Source of the DNA: Actibacterium sp. XHP0104
GTDB taxonomy: Bacteria; Pseudomonadota; Alphaproteobacteria; Rhodobacterales; Rhodobacteraceae
Length of the DNA: 64,000 nucleotides
Assembly (NCBI RefSeq): GCF_025751515.1
Contig: NZ_JAOWLE010000003.1
Span: 62,001 to 126,000, forward strand
Direction: 5' to 3'
Positions 1 to 12,151 of the stretch are shown here, piece after piece (positions within the stretch are counted from its first letter, which is position 1; each line of letters begins with the position of its first letter). The notes under the pieces are model-generated. The model made no database searches, was not told the origin of the DNA, and was given only the letters and a program-made list of their open reading frames with translations. The translations under genes and the position numbers were made by a program.

Positions 1-765
1 GGCGAGGTGCTGCGCCAGGCCTGGACCTATCGCAGCCCCGGTGCGACGACGCTGCAACTGCTGACCCCGCTGCGCGACCAGCTGACCGAGGCCGGTTTCG
101 AGATTCTGTTCGAATGCGAAACCGATGCCTGCGGCGGGTTCGATTTCCGCTATGCGACCGATGTGCTGCCCGAGCCCGAGATGCATGTCGATCTGGGCGA
201 TTACCGGTTTCTGTCGGCCCAACGCATGGGCGACGAGGCCCCCGAATATATCAGCCTGATGATCAGCCGTTCCAGCGCGCGGGGCTTCGTGCAGATCACC
301 CGCGTTGGCACCCCCGGCGCCGAGGGTGCGACGCTGTTTGCCGCCTCGACCAAGAATCCGCCGGTGACCGAATTGCCGGCAGAGCCCGAGGCGATTGCAG
401 CCGAGCTGGAAAACCAGGGCCGCGCGGTTCTGGCCGATCTCAGCTTTGAAACCGGGTCATCGACCCTGATCGATGATGAATTCGTGTCGCTGTCGGCGCT
501 GGCCGAGTATCTGCTGGACAATCCTGACCGCAAGATCACGCTGGTCGGTCATACCGATGCCGAAGGCGCGCTGGAGAAAAATATCGCCCTGTCGGAAAAG
601 CGGGCCGAGGCGGTGCGCGAACATCTGATCCTGGCGCTGGCCGTTCCGGCCGAGCAGATCGAGGCGCGCGGCGTGGGTTTTCTGGCGCCATTGGCCAGCA
701 ACCTGACCGATGACGGGCGCACCCAAAACAGAAGGGTCGAAGTGATTCTCACCTCGACCCAGTAG
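1..765 (+). CDS. OmpA family protein (5'-truncated by window edge)
   Basis: The reading frame is open from the first base, so the gene very probably begins upstream; the GTG at position 7 is not convincing as a start. The N-terminal part has no motif I can name. The last ~110 residues form an OmpA/MotB-type peptidoglycan-binding domain: LSFETGSSTL opens it, GHTDAEG carries the conserved Asp, and the C-terminal NRRVEV carries the conserved Arg; these two residues bind diaminopimelate in this family. The product is probably an envelope protein tethered to the cell wall. It ends 20 bp from the convergent LysR gene. The domain call is safe; the specific role is unknown. Confidence 0.85.
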   Translation, partial: GEVLRQAWTYRSPGATTLQLLTPLRDQLTEAGFEILFECETDACGGFDFRYATDVLPEPEMHVDLGDYRFLSAQRMGDEAPEYISLMISRSSARGFVQITRVGTPGAEGATLFAASTKNPPVTELPAEPEAIAAELENQGRAVLADLSFETGSSTLIDDEFVSLSALAEYLLDNPDRKITLVGHTDAEGALEKNIALSEKRAEAVREHLILALAVPAEQIEARGVGFLAPLASNLTDDGRTQNRRVEVILTSTQ

Positions 766-785
766 TCACACACACGTTTGGTCGT

Positions 786-1691
786 TCAGAATTTCTCGGG
801 GTCCCTGTCGGCAAAGCTGGCGACGAGAAAGTCGATAAAGGCGCGCACCTTGGGCTGGGTGAACCGGCCCGGCGGGTAGACCGCGTAGATGCCCAGGGTC
901 TCGACCGGCAGGTCGGGGATGGCGTCTTGAACCAGGCCCTGTTCCAGCGCATCGCGGAACAGGAAGCTGGGCAGATAGGCGATGCCCAGACCGGCAATCG
1001 CGGCGTTCAGCAGCGACTGGCCGTCATTGACCGTCAGCCAGCCGGCGGTGCGCACCTGGCGCTTTTCGCCCGACGGCGAGGTGATCTTCCACACGTTGCC
1101 GCTGGCCTGGTTAGAGTAATGCAGCAGCTTGTGCTCGTTCAGATCGTCGATCTTTTGCGGGCGGCCGAATTTCTCGAAATATTCGGGCGAGCCGATCATC
1201 CGCTTGGTGGTATCGGTCAGTTTGCGGGCGCGCAGGGTGCTGTCTTCCAGCTCGCCCACGCGGATGGCCATGTCAAACCCTTCGGAGATCAGTTCGACAT
1301 AGCGGTTGTTCAGCACCATGTTGACGGTGATATCGGGGAATTCCTGTAGGAAACGACCCAGAACCGGTGACAGGTGGTTCACGCCGAAATCGGTCGCGAC
1401 CGAGATGCGCAACAGCCCCGAGGGTGCCGATTGCATCGACGTGACCAGGGCGTCGGCCTCGCCCGCGTCGTTCAGCACGCGGCGGGCCCGGTCATAATAG
1501 GCCAGGCCGATCTCGGTTGGCGACACGCGGCGCGTGGTGCGGTTCAGCAGGCGCGCGCCCAGGCGAGCCTCCAGCGAGGACACGTGTTTGGACACAGCGG
1601 ATTTCGAGATGCCCATTTTCTTGGCGGCATCCGTGAATCCCCCTTGGTCCACCACAGTGGCAAACGCTTCCATTTCCGTCAGTCGATCCAT
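786..1691 (-). CDS. LysR family transcriptional regulator
   Basis: A 301-residue LysR-type regulator. The winged helix-turn-helix occupies residues ~1-60 (GGFTDAAKKMGISKSAVSKH, then LEARLGARLLNRTTRRVSPT), followed by the periplasmic-binding-like effector domain. The start is placed at MDRLTEMEAF, which gives normal family length; upstream in-frame sequence lacks family similarity. The gene lies head-to-tail after the FadH-like gene (stop at 1830) with ~140 bp between, so it may have its own promoter there. The close match to the CrgA/YhjC-type subgroup (MDRLTEMEAFATVV opening) is recalled family knowledge. Its target is not evident. Confidence 0.9.
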   Translation of the reverse strand: MDRLTEMEAFATVVDQGGFTDAAKKMGISKSAVSKHVSSLEARLGARLLNRTTRRVSPTEIGLAYYDRARRVLNDAGEADALVTSMQSAPSGLLRISVATDFGVNHLSPVLGRFLQEFPDITVNMVLNNRYVELISEGFDMAIRVGELEDSTLRARKLTDTTKRMIGSPEYFEKFGRPQKIDDLNEHKLLHYSNQASGNVWKITSPSGEKRQVRTAGWLTVNDGQSLLNAAIAGLGIAYLPSFLFRDALEQGLVQDAIPDLPVETLGIYAVYPPGRFTQPKVRAFIDFLVASFADRDPEKF

Positions 1692-1829
1692 GATGAACCC
1701 TTCGCGCAGTCGTCTTGCTTTGGTCCAACAAACAGGTGAAATCGGGCAAGATTGCGGAAAGGCGCCGACAATACTGGGGTATTCCACAGGATCGTTCAGA
1801 TTAGGGAAACGTGGAAATAGTGCGTTTTC

Positions 1830-3926
<2,097 letters not shown>

Positions 3927-4307
3927 CTACATCGTTTCCAGGCAATGACGGCGAAAGGCGCGTTTCAGCATGTCCAGCTCGGCGCGCAGCAGGTCCATCT
4001 CGGCGCGGATGTCGTCCTCGAGCGGCTCGCCGGTGACGATGGTGAAGTGATCCAGCGTGGCGCCGCTGCCCGGTTCACGGATCACGAATGTCTGCACCCC
4101 GTCATTCAGCAGATCGGCCGGGATGGGCACGGCCAGGTGATAGCGCCCCGGCTGGGCGGTGTCGGGCGTCAGCGAGAACTGATCAAGCGGGCGATCCTGG
4201 TGCAGCACCTCGATCAGCGGGGCCGAGGTTTCGGCCGGCGTTACCTCGAGCACACCGTTCCACACGCCGGCGCGGATCTGGGTTTTGGTCAGCACCATCG
4301 CAGTCAT
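3927..4307 (-). CDS. Conserved hypothetical protein (126 aa)
   Basis: A small acidic protein with no signal peptide or membrane segment. The first ~90 residues look like beta strands (VWNGVLEV, RYHLAVPIPADLL, GVQTFVIREP) and the last ~30 form a charged helix (DDIRAEMDLLRAELDMLKRAFRRHCL) with heptad-like spacing. It sits 9 bp downstream of the next gene on the same strand (4317-5090), so the two are probably co-transcribed. I do not recognise a function. The protein-like composition and a GGGGA ribosome site support it as a real gene. Confidence 0.7.
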   Translation of the reverse strand: MTAMVLTKTQIRAGVWNGVLEVTPAETSAPLIEVLHQDRPLDQFSLTPDTAQPGRYHLAVPIPADLLNDGVQTFVIREPGSGATLDHFTIVTGEPLEDDIRAEMDLLRAELDMLKRAFRRHCLETM

Positions 4308-4316
4308 GGCATCCCC

Positions 4317-5090
4317 CTACAATTCGGCCCGCGGGCGGCGGCTAAAGGTGACATCGCGCAGGATCACCTGGTTCATTTCGGGGCCTTCAAAGATCAGATC
4401 GACCCACATCGCCTCGACCCGCTTTTCGTTCAGCTTGGTATAGGCCAGGTCGAATTCGACGAATACCTCTTGGGCCTTCAGCGGCAGCTCGCGCACGATC
4501 TGTTCGGTGTTGGGGCCGTGGCGCACGTTGAGGCGGGCAAAGATTTCCAGCGGCTTTTCCATCTCGACGATGGCGTCCATCCGCACCACGTGGCGCCGGC
4601 CCAGCCCGTTCACCCCCGCCTGCGGCAGGCCCACGACCAGCGACAGGAATGACCCGTCAAAGCGGAACACGTCCATCCGCAGGCCAAAGGGCGCCAGGTC
4701 GGTTTCGCGGGTATTGCGCACCTGGCGCACGGTCAGCTCGCTGACGGCGCAGTCGTGAAACACCGTCACCTCGTCGCCAAAGGCGGTTTTGGTCTCGACG
4801 GCGGCAGCGCCCGGCGCGTCCAGCGGCCCGGCCCATAGTTGCGGGCGATAGGCCCAGTCCGACCCCATCGGGCGGCGCACCACGCTGCTGCCGATCATCG
4901 GCAGGGTCAGCCGGGCATCGGCGACATGGATCAGCCGGTCGATCTGGCGGCGCAGGGCGCGGGCGCGGGCGCGCTGGCCGCGCAGCTGGTGCAGCGGCAG
5001 GTCGCCCGCGCGGTCGGCCGCACGGGTCCAGCGCCGCAGAACCCGTTTCTGCAACAGCCGGTCAACCAATACCTCTATCTGGTTTGCCAT
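4317..5090 (-). CDS. Conserved Rhodobacterales protein (DUF6478-like)
   Basis: A 257-residue soluble protein. The first ~60 residues are very basic and helical (LLQKRVLRRW, QRARARALRRQID). The remainder looks like a beta-rich lectin/jelly-roll-like domain, with HDCAVSELTVRQVRN, FGLRMDVFRFDGSFLSLVV and EVFVEFDLAYTKL. I believe it matches the DUF6478 family, which is limited to Rhodobacterales, but this is from memory. No catalytic motif is visible. It lies just upstream of the 126-aa hypothetical with a 9-bp gap, suggesting one operon. Confidence 0.7.
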   Translation of the reverse strand: MANQIEVLVDRLLQKRVLRRWTRAADRAGDLPLHQLRGQRARARALRRQIDRLIHVADARLTLPMIGSSVVRRPMGSDWAYRPQLWAGPLDAPGAAAVETKTAFGDEVTVFHDCAVSELTVRQVRNTRETDLAPFGLRMDVFRFDGSFLSLVVGLPQAGVNGLGRRHVVRMDAIVEMEKPLEIFARLNVRHGPNTEQIVRELPLKAQEVFVEFDLAYTKLNEKRVEAMWVDLIFEGPEMNQVILRDVTFSRRPRAEL

Positions 5091-5203
5091 CCTGCCCTCA
5101 TCCCGGCATCTGTTCCGATGCCCCCACTGTGCCCTGCATGTCTTGACGAAACGCCAACCGGGCCCACTGCTTTGATCCGATCATGCGCAAAAGACGGGTT
5201 GGG

Positions 5204-5845
5204 TCAATTGCCGGCCGCACCGGCGGGGCGAATGCGCTCGGTCAGCGCGGTCAGGGTCGCGGCGCCCGCGTCCGAGGAAATCGGCTGACCCTCAAGCGCG
5301 GTCACGCTGGCCGAGACGATGAACTCGTCGACATTGAAGATCGCGCGCCACTGGTCATTGGCCGGCCCGGCGCTGTCGGCCGAGGCCTTGTCGCGGGCAT
5401 GCAGCACGAACATGCCCTGCCGCAGCCGGGCGCTAAGGATCTGGACGTCGCCCGCCTCTTGTCCGCGAGACAGGGCGGCGCGGCCCTCGGTCGAGCGGAA
5501 ATAGGCTGACAGGCGATCGACCTGCTGGGTGATCGGCGGCTCTCCGGGGCCGCGGGGCGTGACCGTGACGGTCAGCAGCGCGGGGGCCAGAGGGCGGGGC
5601 GCGTCGGCATTGCGCGTCACCGAGGCGCAGCTGGCCATCAGCACAAAGCTTTCATCCGAGCCACGATTGTCGACGCAATAGCCCTGCGGGGCGGTGATCA
5701 CGACCGCGCCGCGGCCCAGCGTGGCCTGCTGCGACACGCCGCCTTGCAGGCAGCCCGCCAGAACCGGCACCAGGGCGGTCAGGATCAGGCCACGCGACAG
5801 TCGGGCGCGCATGCCCGTTCGACGCCTCGCTTGCCTGTTGATCAT
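5204..5845 (-). CDS. Putative lipoprotein, unknown function
   Basis: A 213-residue protein with a basic N-terminus, a hydrophobic stretch and a lipobox (LVPVLAGC, Cys at ~residue 32), so it should be lipidated and exported. The mature part carries alternating strands (FVLMASCASV, PALLTVTVTPRG, RAIFNVDEFIVSASVTALEG) but no family that I recognise. The start at 5845 has GGGGGA six bases upstream; an internal ATG at 5812 is the alternative. It is divergent from the CPBP protease gene, sharing a ~130-bp intergenic region. Confidence 0.75.
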   Translation of the reverse strand: MINRQARRRTGMRARLSRGLILTALVPVLAGCLQGGVSQQATLGRGAVVITAPQGYCVDNRGSDESFVLMASCASVTRNADAPRPLAPALLTVTVTPRGPGEPPITQQVDRLSAYFRSTEGRAALSRGQEAGDVQILSARLRQGMFVLHARDKASADSAGPANDQWRAIFNVDEFIVSASVTALEGQPISSDAGAATLTALTERIRPAGAAGN

Positions 5846-5978
5846 CTGCCATCCCCCGATACAGCCCGCCCCCGAGATACCCCTCGCCCGGCGCGTTCAC
5901 AAGCAGTTTGCCGCCAATGCGTTGAAGCCCGCCGCCCTTGTCGTTAGCCTGCCCGGAAACAGCCCACTGGACCCGATC

Positions 5979-6860
5979 ATGCGCACACCCGAATTCGCCG
6001 CCTTCGTCGCCCCCAGCCGCCATACCGCGCAGCTGTGGCGGCTGTTCCTGGGGATCGGGCTGATCCTGTTCGTCTACCTGGCGGTGGTGGCGATGATGGT
6101 GGTGGTGATGTTCCCGATCACCGGGCCGTTCGAATATTTCGGCTGGTTGCAGGGCCTGCCAACGGGCGCGACGCCGGGGCATGTGATTTTCCTGCTGCTG
6201 ACATTCATCGGCATGGGGCTGGGCCCGATCATCGCGGCCCCGGCCTGTCACGCCCGCCATCCCGGCACGCTGTTCGGCCCGGCGGGCGACACGGCGCGCG
6301 GGTTTTTCCAGGTGCTGATGGTTCTGATCCCGCTTCAGGCGCTGGGGTTTCTGGCCACGTGGAAGTTCTTTGAACCGCTGCCGAACCTGCCGCTGGGCGA
6401 CTGGCTGCGGTTTCTGCCGCTGGCGCTGCCGCTGGTGCTGATCCAGACCTCGGCCGAAGAGATTCTCTTTCGCGGCTATCTACAGCAGCAACTGGCCGCG
6501 CGGTTCGCGGCGCGCTGGGTGTGGATGGGGCTGCCGGCGCTGATCTTTACCGCCGGTCACTGGTCGCCCGAGGCCGGGAACAACGCCTGGGGCATTCTGA
6601 TCGCGATCATGGTCTTTGCCCTGATCGCGGCCGACCTGACCGAGCAGACCGGATCGCTGGGCGCGGCGATGGGGCTGCATTTCTGCAATAACGTCATGGC
6701 CATGCTGGTGGTGTCGATGCAGGGGTCGATCTCGGGGCTGGCGCTGTTCATCACGCCCTTTACGCTGGCCGATTCGGAGCCGATCCAGATCGCGCTGGCG
6801 GTGGATGTGGTGATGATGTTGATCATCTGGCGCATTTTGCGCCATGTTGTAACACGCTAG
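5979..6860 (+). CDS. CPBP family intramembrane glutamic endopeptidase
   Basis: A 293-residue polytopic membrane protein with about eight hydrophobic segments. The CPBP (CAAX protease and bacteriocin-processing) signature is present: [15 protein letters not shown] gives the EExxxR motif, FTAGHWSPE gives the second motif, and LHFCNN the third His/Asn motif. These residues form the intramembrane active site in this family. The start was chosen at MRTPEFAAF because the upstream in-frame extension overlaps the divergent lipoprotein gene and is not protein-like. Substrates are unknown. Confidence 0.85.
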   Translation: MRTPEFAAFVAPSRHTAQLWRLFLGIGLILFVYLAVVAMMVVVMFPITGPFEYFGWLQGLPTGATPGHVIFLLLTFIGMGLGPIIAAPACHARHPGTLFGPAGDTARGFFQVLMVLIPLQALGFLATWKFFEPLPNLPLGDWLRFLPLALPLVLIQTSAEEILFRGYLQQQLAARFAARWVWMGLPALIFTAGHWSPEAGNNAWGILIAIMVFALIAADLTEQTGSLGAAMGLHFCNNVMAMLVVSMQGSISGLALFITPFTLADSEPIQIALAVDVVMMLIIWRILRHVVTR

Positions 6861-6924
6861 TCAGATTGCAATTCGCTGCGCAGGGGCTTATCTCGGGGCA
6901 GACCAAAGCGACAGGCCAAGCCAT

Positions 6925-7842
6925 ATGAACTGGATTTCCAACTACGTTCGCCCGAAAATCAACTCGCTGTTCTCGCGCCGCGAAGTGCCCGAGAACCTGT
7001 GGGCCAAATGCGACGAATGCGGGACCATGCTGTTCCACCGCGAGCTGAGCGACAATCTCAACGTTTGCACCAGCTGCGGGCATCACATGCCGATCTCGCC
7101 GCGCGAGCGCTTTGATGCGCTGTTCGACGGCGGCATCTTTACCGAGGTCAAAGTGCCTCAGCCGATCGCCGACCCGCTGCATTTCAAGGATCAGAAGAAA
7201 TACCCCGACCGCATGAAGGCCGCGCAGAAAGGCACCGGCGAGGCCGAGGCCATGCTGGTGGCCGAGGGCAAGATCGGTGAGACCCCGATCGTGGCCGCCG
7301 CGCAGGATTTCCGCTTTATGGGCGGCTCGATGGGCATGTATGTCGGCAACGCCATCATCGCCGCCGCCGAGCGCGCGGTGAAACTGGGCCGGCCTCTGGT
7401 GCTGTTCTCGGCCGCGGGCGGCGCCCGTATGCAGGAAGGCATCCTGTCGCTGATGCAAATGCCGCGCACCACCGTGGCGGTCGAGATGCTGAAAGAGGCG
7501 GGGCTGCCCTATATCGTCGTGCTGACCCACCCGACCACGGGCGGGGTGACGGCATCCTATGCGATGCTGGGTGACGTGCAGATTTCGGAACCCAACGCGC
7601 TGATCTGTTTTGCCGGCCCGCGCGTCATCGAACAGACGATCCGCGAAAAGCTGCCCGAAGGGTTCCAGCGCGCCGAATACCTGCTGGATCACGGCATGCT
7701 TGATCGCGTGACCCCGCGCGGCGAGCTGCGCGACGAGCTGATCACCATCCTGCGGATGATGATGGGCCTGCCGCCGGCTATCAAAGGCAGCCTGCCTGCC
7801 CCCGAGGACGCCAAGCTCGCCGACAAGCCGGCGGGCAAGTAA
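6925..7842 (+). CDS. accD: Acetyl-CoA carboxylase carboxyltransferase subunit beta
   Basis: A 305-residue AccD. The N-terminal zinc ribbon is complete (CDECGT at ~31 and CTSCGH at ~50, four Cys ligands). The carboxyltransferase crotonase-like core follows ([57 protein letters not shown]). With AccA it moves the carboxyl group from biotin to acetyl-CoA, the committed step of fatty-acid synthesis. folC begins 4 bp after its stop, the common accD-folC operon. The C-terminal ~15 residues are a variable polar tail. Confidence 0.98.
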   Translation: MNWISNYVRPKINSLFSRREVPENLWAKCDECGTMLFHRELSDNLNVCTSCGHHMPISPRERFDALFDGGIFTEVKVPQPIADPLHFKDQKKYPDRMKAAQKGTGEAEAMLVAEGKIGETPIVAAAQDFRFMGGSMGMYVGNAIIAAAERAVKLGRPLVLFSAAGGARMQEGILSLMQMPRTTVAVEMLKEAGLPYIVVLTHPTTGGVTASYAMLGDVQISEPNALICFAGPRVIEQTIREKLPEGFQRAEYLLDHGMLDRVTPRGELRDELITILRMMMGLPPAIKGSLPAPEDAKLADKPAGK

Positions 7843-7846
7843 CCCC

Positions 7847-9121
7847 GTGACCGCGCAAGGCAGCGACATCATCCTTGATCGGATGATGTCTCTTCATCCC
7901 AAGGTCATCGACCTGGTGCTGGATCGTGTCTGGCGCCTTTTGGCTGCGCTGGATCACCCCGAACGCGCCCTGCCGCCGGTCATTCATATCGCTGGCACCA
8001 ACGGCAAGGGCAGCACCCAGGCGATGATCCGCGCCGGGCTGGAATCGGCTGGCAAGCGCGTGCATGCCTATACCTCGCCGCATCTGGCACGGTTTCACGA
8101 ACGCATCCGCCTGGCGGGCGATCTGATTTCCGAAGAGGCGCTGACCGAGATCCTCGACGAATGCGAACGCGCCAATGGCGGCGAGGGCATCACCTATTTC
8201 GAGATCACCACCGTTGCCGCCCTGCTGGCCTTTGCCCGCACCCCCGCCGATTACACCTTACTAGAGGTCGGGCTGGGCGGGCGGCTGGACGCCACCAACG
8301 TGGTGGAAAAACCGGCGCTGACGATCATCACCCCGGTGTCGATCGACCATGAACAGTTCCTGGGCAACACGATTGAGGCCATCGCCGGGGAAAAGGCCGG
8401 GATCATCAAGCGCGGCGTGCCCTGCGTGGTCGGCCCGCAAGAGGACGCGGCGCTGGATGTGATCGAGGCCCGCGCCGCGCGTCTGGGCGCGCCGTTGCTG
8501 GCCTATGGGCAGCATTGGCATGTCTATGAGGAACGCGGGCGGCTGGTCTATCAGGATGAAACCGGGCTGCTGGACCTGCCCCTGCCCAACCTGATCGGCG
8601 CGCATCAGGTGATGAACGCGGGCGCCGCGATTGCCGCCCTGCGCGCGCTGGGGTTTGACGAAAACGCCTGCGAGGCCGCCGTCACCCGCGCCGAATGGCC
8701 CGCCCGGATGCAGCGCCTGCGCCACGGCCCGCTGGTAGACGCCGCAGGCCGGGCCGAGCTGTGGCTGGATGGCGGGCACAACCCCGCCGCCGGCCTGGCC
8801 CTGGCCGAGGCCCTGGGCCGCCTTCCCGAGCGCCCGTTGCACCTGATTTGCGGGATGCTGAACACCAAGGATATCGCGGGCTATCTGCGCCCGCTGGCCG
8901 CGCTGGCGCAGGATCTGCACGCCGTGTCGATCCCCAACGCGCCCGCCACGCTGCCCGCCGCCGACACCGCCGCCGCCGCCCGTGCCGTGGGCATGCAGGC
9001 GGTTCAGGCCGACAGCGTCGCGCAGGCCGTGGCCGATATTGCCGCGACCGCGCCCAACGCCCGCATTCTGATCTGCGGGTCGCTGTATCTGGCGGGCGAG
9101 ATCCTTAAGGAAAACGGCTAG
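7847..9121 (+). CDS. folC: Folylpolyglutamate synthase / dihydrofolate synthase
   Basis: A 424-residue Mur-ligase-family enzyme with a GTG start. It has the ATP-binding P-loop (HIAGTNGKGSTQAMI, ~44-58), the folate/Mg2+ region (VGLGGRLDATN, ~138-148), and the central-domain motif SIDHEQFLGNTIEAIAGEKAGI. It adds glutamate to dihydropteroate and folates in the cytoplasm. It is translationally close to accD (4 bp). Its stop overlaps the stop codon of convergent zapE by 3 bp (9118-9121), leaving no room for a terminator between them. Confidence 0.97.
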   Translation: MTAQGSDIILDRMMSLHPKVIDLVLDRVWRLLAALDHPERALPPVIHIAGTNGKGSTQAMIRAGLESAGKRVHAYTSPHLARFHERIRLAGDLISEEALTEILDECERANGGEGITYFEITTVAALLAFARTPADYTLLEVGLGGRLDATNVVEKPALTIITPVSIDHEQFLGNTIEAIAGEKAGIIKRGVPCVVGPQEDAALDVIEARAARLGAPLLAYGQHWHVYEERGRLVYQDETGLLDLPLPNLIGAHQVMNAGAAIAALRALGFDENACEAAVTRAEWPARMQRLRHGPLVDAAGRAELWLDGGHNPAAGLALAEALGRLPERPLHLICGMLNTKDIAGYLRPLAALAQDLHAVSIPNAPATLPAADTAAAARAVGMQAVQADSVAQAVADIAATAPNARILICGSLYLAGEILKENG

Positions 9122-10194
9122 TCCTGCTTGCCCCAGTTGACGTCCTGCATCTCGCGCAGGCGGCTGGCGGTGCGTTCGAATTCAAACGCGCCTGCGCCCT
9201 CGGCATAGAGCATCTCGGGCTGGGCCGCGGCCGAACAGATCAGCCGCACCTTGGCCTCGTAAAGCGCGTCGATCAGCGTGACAAAGCGTTTTGCCTCGTT
9301 GAAATTGTTGCGGCTGAGGCGCGGGATGTTCTCCAGGATCAGCACGCGCACGGCATCGGCCACGGCCAGGTAATCGGCGGGGCCCAGCATCTTGCCGCAC
9401 AGATCCCAGAACTGGGCGCGGGCGACGCCGTTGTGAAACTGCGGCAGCTCGACATCGCGGCCCTGCACTCGCAGCACCAGCGGCGCGCCGGTGCCACCGG
9501 TGAAATCCTCCCAGATTTCCTGCATGGCGTCGCGGGCGGCGGCGTCGGCGGGGCTGAAATAGACCTCGGCCCCCGACAGGCGGTTTTGCCGGTAATCGTT
9601 GGGCGAGGCCAGGTGATGCACATCCAGCCGGTCCTTGATCGTGGCGATGAAAGGCAGGAACAACTCGCGCTGCAAGCCGTCCTTATACAGGTCATCGGGC
9701 ACGCGGTTCGAGGTGGTCACGACGCAGACGCCCTGGGCGAACATCATGTCGAACAGCCGCCCCACGATCATCGCATCGGTGATGTCGGTGATCTGCATTT
9801 CGTCGAAACACAACAGTTTCAGCGAACCGGCCAGCTGTTCGGCCACCTGTCGCAGCGCGTCCTGTTGGCCCGACTGGCGCACCTTGTGCAGGCTGGCGTG
9901 CACCTCTTGCATGAAGGCGTGGAAATGCACCCGGCGCTTGGCCTCGATGGCGACGTGATCATAGAACAGATCCATCAGCATCGACTTGCCGCGCCCGACG
10001 CCGCCCCACATGTAAAGGCCCCGCACCGCCTGCGGCGCGGCCTTGCGGCGAAACAGCCCGCGTTTCTCGGGCTGGCCCTGTTCCAGCATCTCGCGGATGC
10101 GTTCAAGGGGGTCAAGAACGGCCAGCTGGCCGGGGTCACCATGCAGGGCGCCAGAGCTGACCCGGTGATCGTAAATCTGTCGGAGCGTTTCCAT
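9118..10194 (-). CDS. zapE: Cell division protein ZapE (AFG1-like AAA+ ATPase)
   Basis: A 358-residue AFG1/ZapE-type P-loop ATPase. Walker A is GGVGRGKSMLMDLFYDH, Walker B is LLCFDEMQITDITDAMI, and a sensor-like VVTTSNRVPDDLY follows. In E. coli ZapE binds and destabilises FtsZ at the constricting ring; the mitochondrial homologue Afg1 acts in protein quality control. The start at METLRQIYDH is preferred, since the longer frame upstream is not conserved-looking. The gene is divergent from the MFS transporter (100 bp apart) and convergent with folC. Confidence 0.93.
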   Translation of the reverse strand: METLRQIYDHRVSSGALHGDPGQLAVLDPLERIREMLEQGQPEKRGLFRRKAAPQAVRGLYMWGGVGRGKSMLMDLFYDHVAIEAKRRVHFHAFMQEVHASLHKVRQSGQQDALRQVAEQLAGSLKLLCFDEMQITDITDAMIVGRLFDMMFAQGVCVVTTSNRVPDDLYKDGLQRELFLPFIATIKDRLDVHHLASPNDYRQNRLSGAEVYFSPADAAARDAMQEIWEDFTGGTGAPLVLRVQGRDVELPQFHNGVARAQFWDLCGKMLGPADYLAVADAVRVLILENIPRLSRNNFNEAKRFVTLIDALYEAKVRLICSAAAQPEMLYAEGAGAFEFERTASRLREMQDVNWGKQD

Positions 10195-10294
10195 GTATTC
10201 TTCCTTGCGGCGCTCTATCCATAAGAAAAGACCGGGCGTCACATCAAGCAAATTGATTTGACCCAAGGGCACTTGGCGGGCACGAATTCCGTTC

Positions 10295-11533
10295 ATGCAA
10301 GATACGCGCGCCTCAATTCTCACGCCGGTGCTCATCGCCGGCTGCACTGTGCTCTTGGTCAGTTTCTCGATCAGGGCCAGTTTCGGCGTGTTCCAGATCC
10401 CGGTTGCCAATGAATTTGGCTGGCCGCGGGCCGAGTTTTCCTTTGCCATCGCCATCCAGAATATCGCCTGGGGCATCGGCCAGCCGCTGTTTGGCGCCTT
10501 TGCCGAACGGTTCGGCGACCGGCGGGCGATCATCCTGGGGGCGCTGGTCTATGCGGTCGGCCTGGCGCTATCCTCGATGGCGGTGACGCCCGAACAGCAC
10601 CAGATGCTGGAATTCCTTGTGGGCTTTGGCGTCGCGGGCACCGGCTTTGGCGTGATCCTGGCCGTGGTGGGGCGTGCGTCCAGCGACGAGAACCGGTCGC
10701 TTAGCCTGGGGGTCGCGACGGCGGCCGGGTCGGGCGGGCAGGTCTTTGGCCCGCCGCTGGCCGAGTATCTGATCCGGGCCATCGGCTGGCAAAGCACGTT
10801 CCTGATCTTTGCGGTGGCCATTCTGGCGGTGCTGGCGGTGCTGCCGCTGATGCGCAGCCCGGCGCCCATCTCGCGCGCTGAGCTGGAACAGAGCTTGGGC
10901 CAGATCCTGGTCAAGGCGTTTCGCGATCCGTCCTATACGCTGATCTTCCTGGGCTTTTTCTCGTGCGGCTATCAGCTGGGTTTCATCACCGCGCATTTCC
11001 CCGCCATGGTGACCGAGATGTGCAGCGCCATCGACCCGGGCAGCCTACTGGCCGGGCTGGGTATTCGCACCACCTCGGCGCTGGGGGCGGCGTCGATCGC
11101 GCTGATCGGTTTGGCCAATATCGCGGGCACGATCACGGCCGGCTGGCTGGGCAGCCGGTTCCCCAAGAAATACCTGCTGGCGCTGATCTATCTGGCGCGG
11201 GCCATCGTGGCGGCGGCGTTCATCGCGTTCCCGATCACGCCAGCCTCGGTTCTGATCTTTTCGCTGTTCATGGGCGCGCTGTGGCTGGCCACGGTGCCGC
11301 TGACCAGCGGGCTGGTCGCGCATATTTACGGCCTGCGCTACATGGGCACGCTTTACGGCATCGTGTTTCTCAGCCACCAGATCGGCAGCTTTCTGGGCGT
11401 CTGGCTGGGCGGGCGCCTGTATGACATCCACGGCGATTACACGCTGGTGTGGTGGGTTGGCGTCGGTGTCGGGCTGTTCTCGGCCATCGTGCATCTGCCG
11501 GTGCGCGAGAAACGCTCAGAACTGGCCGTCTAA
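10295..11533 (+). CDS. Major facilitator superfamily transporter
   Basis: A 412-residue MFS protein with 12 predicted membrane segments. The loop 2-3 signature is visible as GAFAERFGDRRAIILGALVY, and a corresponding loop 8-9 motif occurs as GWLGSRFPKKYLLALIYL. It resembles the oxalate/formate or monocarboxylate antiporter branch, but its substrate cannot be read from sequence. The last 18 bp overlap the convergent HAD gene. Confidence 0.85.
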   Translation: MQDTRASILTPVLIAGCTVLLVSFSIRASFGVFQIPVANEFGWPRAEFSFAIAIQNIAWGIGQPLFGAFAERFGDRRAIILGALVYAVGLALSSMAVTPEQHQMLEFLVGFGVAGTGFGVILAVVGRASSDENRSLSLGVATAAGSGGQVFGPPLAEYLIRAIGWQSTFLIFAVAILAVLAVLPLMRSPAPISRAELEQSLGQILVKAFRDPSYTLIFLGFFSCGYQLGFITAHFPAMVTEMCSAIDPGSLLAGLGIRTTSALGAASIALIGLANIAGTITAGWLGSRFPKKYLLALIYLARAIVAAAFIAFPITPASVLIFSLFMGALWLATVPLTSGLVAHIYGLRYMGTLYGIVFLSHQIGSFLGVWLGGRLYDIHGDYTLVWWVGVGVGLFSAIVHLPVREKRSELAV

Positions 11534-12151
11534 CCCGGCCTGGGCCGCCGTCAACAACCCCTCGGACACCAGCCGTTCGGCCCAACCCCGCGGGCCGGTG
11601 AACTGATGCACCTGCCAGCCGCGCGCGCGGGCGGCGTTGATGTTGTCGGCCCGGTCATCGGTGAACAGCAGGCGTTCCGGCGCGATGCCGCAATCCTGTT
11701 CGACCATCTCGTAAATGCGCGGTTCGGGCTTGATCACACCCATCCGGCCCGAGACATAATCACGGTCGAATTCATCCAGAAACGGGAAATGCGGGCGGGC
11801 GAAATCATGGGTGCCGCTGCCAAGGTTGGTCAGCGAAAACACCGGCACGCCCTGCGCCCGCAGCGCCCGCAACAGGTGCACCGAATGGTCGATCACCGGG
11901 CTGGCCAGATCCAGCCAGTTGTCGCGCCACATGCGGATTTCGTCGTGCCACTGGGGGTAGGTTTCGGCGGTGTCATAAATCACCTGCGTGAAATCTCCGC
12001 CCCGATCGACACGGTCGTTCATGGCGTGCAGGTCGACCTCGGCGAACATGGCGCGACGGCGATCGGGGCCTATGACACGGTCGTAATAGCGTTCGGGCTG
12101 CCATTCGATCAGCACGTTGCCCAGGTCAAAGATCACCGCCTCGATGGTCAT
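11516..12151 (-). CDS. HAD-superfamily hydrolase, YihX-like
   Basis: A 211-residue HAD subfamily IA hydrolase. Motif I is [10 protein letters not shown]: the second acid of the usual DxD is replaced by Asn, as in the E. coli YihX group (alpha-D-glucose-1-phosphate phosphatase). Motif II is FSLTNLG, the motif III lysine is [11 protein letters not shown], and motif IV is [11 protein letters not shown]. The cap region between motifs I and II is alpha-helical. It overlaps the MFS gene tail by 18 bp and is preceded on the same strand by the DUF188 gene with a 4-bp overlap. The precise phosphate-ester substrate is unknown. Confidence 0.88.
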   Translation of the reverse strand: MTIEAVIFDLGNVLIEWQPERYYDRVIGPDRRRAMFAEVDLHAMNDRVDRGGDFTQVIYDTAETYPQWHDEIRMWRDNWLDLASPVIDHSVHLLRALRAQGVPVFSLTNLGSGTHDFARPHFPFLDEFDRDYVSGRMGVIKPEPRIYEMVEQDCGIAPERLLFTDDRADNINAARARGWQVHQFTGPRGWAERLVSEGLLTAAQAGLDGQF